The notes under the pieces: generated by a model
Told to the model about the DNA's origin: nothing
What the model saw: only the letters and a program-made list of their open reading frames with translations
Database searches by the model: none
Shown: positions 15,062 through 18,431 of the stretch, one piece after another
Numbering within the stretch: position 1 is the first letter of the stretch
Layout of the letters: each line of letters begins with the position of its first letter
Source: Pseudomonadota bacterium
GTDB taxonomy: Bacteria; Pseudomonadota; Alphaproteobacteria; Acetobacterales; Acetobacteraceae
Direction: 5' to 3'
Assembly: GCA_021808985.1 (NCBI GenBank)
Contig: JAKBAQ010000026.1
Location: forward strand, 1 to 18,431
DNA length: 18,431 nt
Position numbers and translations under genes: made by a program

Positions 15062-16798
15062 ATGATGACCGAGAATTTGTTTGCCCAGGCCCGCGCCTGG
15101 GTGCTGGACGAGCTGACCGCCCTGCTGCCGGGCCTGCCTGATGAGGTTCTCTCCCGTGTCGAGGTAACCCCGACCAAGGACCCCGCCCATGGCGACATGG
15201 CGAGCAACGCCGCCATGGTGGCGGCCAAGGCGGCGGGCAAACCCCCGCGCGAGATTGCCGCCGCCCTGGCCGCAACCCTCGCCGCGCGCCCGGGCGTGGC
15301 CAAGGCGGAGCCGGCCGGGCCTGGCTTTCTCAACCTCACGCTGGCGCCGGATCTGCTGCTGGCGCAGCTGCCGGTCATCCTCGCGGCGGGGGAGGGGTAT
15401 GGCCAAGGTGCGGGGCGCGGGCGGGTTAATGTGGAATATGTCTCCGCCAACCCCACCGGGCCGTTGCATGTGGGCCATTGCCGCGGCGCCGTGGTGGGCG
15501 ACGCGCTGGCCAACCTGCTCGCCAAGGCGGGGCACCAGGTCACCAAGGAGTTCTACGTCAACGATGCCGGCGCCCAGGTCATCGCGCTCGGGCGCTCGGT
15601 CTATGTGCGCTATCTGGAGGCGCTCGGCCTCTCGCCGGAAGCCTATATCGATACCGTGACCGGCGGCATGCAATATGGCGGGTCCTACCTCATCCCCATC
15701 GGCGCCGCGCTGGCCGAGCAATATGGCGATGAATTCGCCGAGACGCCCGAGGCCCACTGGCTCGGCACGTTCCGTGACTTCGCGGTGGCGCGGATGCTCC
15801 AGCTCATCCGCGAGGATCTGGCGGCGCTGGGTGTGGTGCATGATGTATTCTCCTCCGAGCGCGCGCTGATCGCCGATGGCGGCGTGGAGCGCGCGCTGGA
15901 CGCGCTGCATGCGCGCGGGCTGATCTATGAAGGCGTGCTGGAGCCACCCAAGGGCAAAACCCCCGAGGATTGGGAGCCGCGCGAGCAGACCCTGTTCCGC
16001 TCCACTGATTTTGGCGACGACGTGGACCGCCCGGTACGTAAATCCGACGGCAGCAACACCTATTTCGCCAATGATGTGGCCTACCACGCTGACAAGATGG
16101 CGCGCGGCTTCACCGCCATGATCGACGTATGGGGCGCCGACCATGGCGGCTATGTGCGGCGCATGCAGGCGGCGGTGAAGGCCCTTGCGGGCGACAGCCC
16201 GGCCCGGCTGGATGTGCTGCTGTGCCAGATCGTGCGCGTGGTGAAGGACGGCGCCCCGGTGCGCATGAGCAAGCGCGCCGGCACCTTCGTGGAGCTGCGC
16301 GACCTGATCGACGAGGTCGGCCCCGATGCGGTGCGCTTTATCATGCTCATGCGCAAATCCGACGCGCAGATGGATTTCGACCTCAACGCCGCTGTAGCCC
16401 AGACGCGCGACAATCCGGTGTTCTACGTGCAATACGCCCATGCGCGCTGCCGCTCGGTGCTTCGCGCGGCGGGGGCGGTGGATGCGCGCGTTGAGCTCTC
16501 CTCGCTCACCGCGCCCGAGGAGCTGGCGCTCATCCGCCGGCTCATCAGCTGGCCGCGCATGGTGGAGCAGGCGGCCGAGGCCCGCGAGCCGCACCGAATC
16601 GCGTTTTACCTGTATGAGCTGGCGGGCGATTTCCACGCGCTGTGGAATGCCGGGCGCGGCGATGTGGCGCTGCGCTTCATCCAGGCCGAGCGCCCGGTGG
16701 AAACGGCGGCGCGCGTCGCCCTTGTCGCGGCCACGGCCACCGTGCTGCGCTCCGGCTTCGCGGTGCTGGGCGTCACCCCGGTTGAGGAGATGAGATAG
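15062..16798 (+). CDS. argS: Arginyl-tRNA synthetase
   Basis: This 578-residue class I synthetase charges tRNA-Arg. The N-terminal Add-1 domain covers about 1-110, the HIGH motif is HVGH (136-139) after EYVSANPTGPL, and the KMSKS region is the degenerate RMSKR (about 401-405), which is common in ArgS. The C-terminal helical anticodon-binding (DALR) domain ends LGVTPVEEMR. Three possible starts lie in line: GTG 15059, ATG 15062 and ATG 15065. An A/G-rich GAAAGAG at 15053-15059 favours one of the two ATGs; I give the first but cannot separate them. It follows dgt by 7 nt and precedes the SPOR gene by 2 nt, so it lies inside a single operon. Confidence 0.97.
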   Translation: MMTENLFAQARAWVLDELTALLPGLPDEVLSRVEVTPTKDPAHGDMASNAAMVAAKAAGKPPREIAAALAATLAARPGVAKAEPAGPGFLNLTLAPDLLLAQLPVILAAGEGYGQGAGRGRVNVEYVSANPTGPLHVGHCRGAVVGDALANLLAKAGHQVTKEFYVNDAGAQVIALGRSVYVRYLEALGLSPEAYIDTVTGGMQYGGSYLIPIGAALAEQYGDEFAETPEAHWLGTFRDFAVARMLQLIREDLAALGVVHDVFSSERALIADGGVERALDALHARGLIYEGVLEPPKGKTPEDWEPREQTLFRSTDFGDDVDRPVRKSDGSNTYFANDVAYHADKMARGFTAMIDVWGADHGGYVRRMQAAVKALAGDSPARLDVLLCQIVRVVKDGAPVRMSKRAGTFVELRDLIDEVGPDAVRFIMLMRKSDAQMDFDLNAAVAQTRDNPVFYVQYAHARCRSVLRAAGAVDARVELSSLTAPEELALIRRLISWPRMVEQAAEAREPHRIAFYLYELAGDFHALWNAGRGDVALRFIQAERPVETAARVALVAATATVLRSGFAVLGVTPVEEMR

Positions 16799-16800
16799 GC

Positions 16801-17544
16801 TTGAGCGAACCCGGCGACGACGAGGACTTCATCTACCAAACCCACCGGCCCGCCCAGCCCATGGACCAGGCCGTGCGCAAGATGGTGCTGGGCGCTGGCG
16901 GCGTCTCGGTGCTGCTGATCCTGGTGGCCTTGCTGTGGAGCGGCGTGCACGCCACCGGGTTCGGCCCGCCGCCCATCATCCTGCCGCCGCCCGGGCCGCT
17001 GCGCATTGTCCCCACCGATCCCGGCGGCCTCACCGTGCCGGGGGCTGACCAGCAGATCATGTCCGGCGATGCCCATTCCACCGCCCCGCCGCAGCTGGCG
17101 CCAGCACCGCCCACCCCCGCCGTGGCGCAGCTTGATCAGGATGCCGGCGTTCCCCTCACACCCCCGCCCGCAACCGCCGCGCCCGCAACCGCCGCGCCGG
17201 CCACCGCCGCAACCGCATCCGCCAAGCCCGCAGCCGCCACGGCTGCGGCCACACCCCCAGCCGCCGCCAAGCCGCCACCGCCGCCGCCGCCGCCAAGCGG
17301 CCCGGCGCAGGTGCAGCTCGCCGCCACCGCCGATGCCCCCGGCGCGCAAAGCGCATGGGCCGCGCTGAAGCGCAAAATGCCGGACCTGCTGGCCGGAAAA
17401 CTGCCGCTCATCCTGCCCGCCGTGGTCAATGGCAACAGCGTCTGGCGCCTGCGCCTGGGCGGGTTCGCCAATTACGCCGAGGCCCAGTCATTCTGCGCCA
17501 AGGTCATCGCAAAAGGGGCGGCCTGCGCCGTCACCCCGTTTTGA
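16801..17544 (+). CDS. SPOR-domain membrane-anchored protein (TTG start)
   Basis: The 247-residue product has a short acidic cytoplasmic N-terminus, one transmembrane helix at about 29-48, a long Pro/Ala-rich periplasmic linker (about 55-166, including an eight-Pro run) and a C-terminal SPOR-like domain (about 167-247) with SVWRLRLGGFANYAEAQSFC. SPOR domains bind denuded glycan strands at the division septum, so a role in cell division or septal wall remodelling is likely. The TTG at 16801 is preceded by GAGGAGA at 16784-16790 (10-nt spacing) inside argS; an ATG at residue 21 is possible and would keep the membrane helix. It starts 2 nt after argS, and its stop overlaps the nagZ start. An unnamed SPOR gene between argS and nagZ is a common alphaproteobacterial arrangement. 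Confidence 0.88.
   Translation: MSEPGDDEDFIYQTHRPAQPMDQAVRKMVLGAGGVSVLLILVALLWSGVHATGFGPPPIILPPPGPLRIVPTDPGGLTVPGADQQIMSGDAHSTAPPQLAPAPPTPAVAQLDQDAGVPLTPPPATAAPATAAPATAATASAKPAAATAAATPPAAAKPPPPPPPPSGPAQVQLAATADAPGAQSAWAALKRKMPDLLAGKLPLILPAVVNGNSVWRLRLGGFANYAEAQSFCAKVIAKGAACAVTPF
17167..17211 (+). repeat. 15-bp tandem repeat in the SPOR linker
   Basis: CCCGCAACCGCCGCG occurs twice exactly (17167-17181 and 17182-17196), followed by a diverged third copy (17197-17211). It encodes a repeating Pro-Ala-Thr-Ala-Ala unit in the periplasmic linker. Because the unit is a multiple of three, copy-number change would alter linker length without a frameshift. Confidence 0.85.
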
Positions 17545-18395
17545 AGCCGGTCATCCTCGGCATTTCCGGCCCGCATCTCCTGGCCGAGGAGCGGGCGCTG
17601 CTGCGCGCCCACCGCCCACGGGGCGTTATTCTGTTCAGCCGCAACATTGAAGACAAACAACAACTATCAGACCTTACAACAGAATTGCGCGCGGCGCTGC
17701 CGCCCGGCGCGGTCCTGATGGTCGACCAGGAGGGTGGCCGCGTCGCCCGCTTGCGCCCGCCGCACTGGCCAGCGCTGCCCGCCGCCGGGACGCTGAAAAC
17801 GCCCGAGGCCGCCTACGCCCACGGTCTCGCGCTTGGCCAAATGGTGCGCGCCGCCGGTTTCGATATCGCCGCCGCCCCGGTGCTGGACCTTCGCCACCCC
17901 GGCGCCAGCGACATTGTGGGCGACCGCGCCTTCTCCGATGATCCGCGCATCGTGGCGCAACTGGGCGCGGAAATGGCGCGCGGCATCATCGACGCAGGCG
18001 TGATCCCGGTGATGAAACACATACCCGGCCATGGCCGCGCCCTGGTGGACAGCCACATCGCCCTGCCACGGGTGAGCGCCGCTGATCTGAGCGCCGATTT
18101 CTATCCCTTCGCCCAGAACCGGACCCTGCCCTGGGCGATGAGCGCGCATGTCATCTACGAGCAGCTGGACCCGCAAAACCCCGCCACCATCTCCGCCCGG
18201 GTGATCCGCGATATCATCCGGGGCGAAATCGGCTTCTCCGGCACGCTGGTGAGCGACGATCTCGCCATGCACGCGCTCTGCGGCACCCCGGCTGAGCGCG
18301 CGCTGGCCGCGCTGGCGGCGGGGTGCGACATCGCGCTCTACTGCCCTGGCGACATGGCGGGCAACACCCAGATATTGGAGGCCCTGGGCGGATGA
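17541..18395 (+). CDS. nagZ: Beta-N-acetylhexosaminidase, GH3 family (TTG start)
   Basis: This cytoplasmic glycoside hydrolase removes GlcNAc from GlcNAc-anhydroMurNAc muropeptides, the step that feeds AnmK. Family motifs are present in order: GVILFSRN (28-35), VDQEGGRVARL (61-71), KHIPGHG (159-165) with DSH (170-172) carrying the acid/base His, and SDDLAM (238-243) whose first Asp (D239) is the expected nucleophile. The start is a TTG at 17541 overlapping the SPOR stop (TTGA); the upstream open frame lies inside the SPOR gene and is rejected. At 284 residues it is clearly shorter than E. coli NagZ (341), mainly at the C-terminus, but all catalytic parts are present. The stop overlaps the next ATG (ATGA). 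Confidence 0.94.
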   Translation: MKPVILGISGPHLLAEERALLRAHRPRGVILFSRNIEDKQQLSDLTTELRAALPPGAVLMVDQEGGRVARLRPPHWPALPAAGTLKTPEAAYAHGLALGQMVRAAGFDIAAAPVLDLRHPGASDIVGDRAFSDDPRIVAQLGAEMARGIIDAGVIPVMKHIPGHGRALVDSHIALPRVSAADLSADFYPFAQNRTLPWAMSAHVIYEQLDPQNPATISARVIRDIIRGEIGFSGTLVSDDLAMHALCGTPAERALAALAAGCDIALYCPGDMAGNTQILEALGG

Positions 18396-18431
18396 GCGCG
18401 GGCACGCTGGAGGTCATTCTCGCGCTGGTCA
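18392..18431 (+). CDS. Start of a further operon gene (truncated by window end)
   Basis: An ATG overlapping the nagZ stop (ATGA) opens a frame of 13 codons, MSAGTLEVILALV, that runs off the window. Tight coupling with nagZ argues for a real gene. In alphaproteobacteria the segregation gene scpA often follows nagZ, but 13 residues are too few to identify it. Confidence 0.55.
   Translation, partial: MSAGTLEVILALV

Noticed and set aside
14867..16636. Minus-strand 589-residue frame
   Set aside because: Opposite argS; a long open frame by GC bias, rich in His, Arg and Gly with no motif.
17355..17540. Upstream extension of nagZ by 62 codons
   Set aside because: Overlaps the SPOR coding region in another frame and has no NagZ similarity; TTG 17541 fits the family start.
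1..18431. Mobile element, prophage, CRISPR, toxin-antitoxin or defence island
   Set aside because: No transposase, integrase, direct-repeat array, or nuclease/toxin pair was seen; composition and gene density are even throughout.

Overview
The window is high-GC DNA (strong G/C bias at third codon positions) packed with genes. It reads as a chromosomal segment of an alphaproteobacterium. The order erpA-xthA facing dgt-argS-SPOR protein-nagZ, and the general look of the proteins, suggest Acetobacteraceae (Acidocella/Acidiphilium-like). That placement is an inference from remembered synteny, not a search. I see no insertion sequence, prophage, tRNA, rRNA or CRISPR array, and no stretch over 300 bases lacks a gene.

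Left part (1-4810): the 3' end of a multi-pass membrane protein (probably a GT-C-type glycosyltransferase) converges on and overlaps anmK, which makes the peptidoglycan-recycling anhydro-MurNAc kinase. Divergent from anmK are a GT87/DUF2029-type membrane glycosyltransferase and, 15 nt further on, tyrS. A 9-bp hairpin follows tyrS.

Middle part (4811-12680): a 1105-residue transglutaminase-like plus DUF2126 protein is followed by a translationally coupled 62-residue small protein that was not in the obvious gene set. Facing them is a 715-residue protein with two tandem GT-B (GT4-like) glycosyltransferase modules. Divergent from that gene, across only 36 bp, is a COG2509-type FAD-dependent oxidoreductase. 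An Rrf2-family regulator with an unusual four-cysteine cluster follows, with its own promoter-like AT-rich leader.

Right part (12676-18431): erpA-xthA (Fe-S carrier and exonuclease III, overlapping by 8 nt on the minus strand) diverges from a tight plus-strand operon: dgt (dNTP triphosphohydrolase), argS, a SPOR-domain membrane protein, nagZ (beta-N-acetylhexosaminidase) and the first 13 codons of another gene. Junctions in this run are 7 nt, 2 nt, a 4-nt TTGA overlap and a 4-nt ATGA overlap, so translational coupling is likely.

Functionally, the window mixes housekeeping (two aminoacyl-tRNA synthetases, nucleotide and DNA metabolism, Fe-S assembly) with cell-envelope work (NagZ and AnmK act in the same muropeptide recycling route, a SPOR protein binds septal peptidoglycan, and there are three glycosyltransferase-like proteins). 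Nothing here is clearly a new system. The items most worth a second look are the small coupled protein and its DUF2126 partner, the Rrf2 regulator with its operator-like leader, and the run of tail-to-tail gene pairs with no space for terminators.
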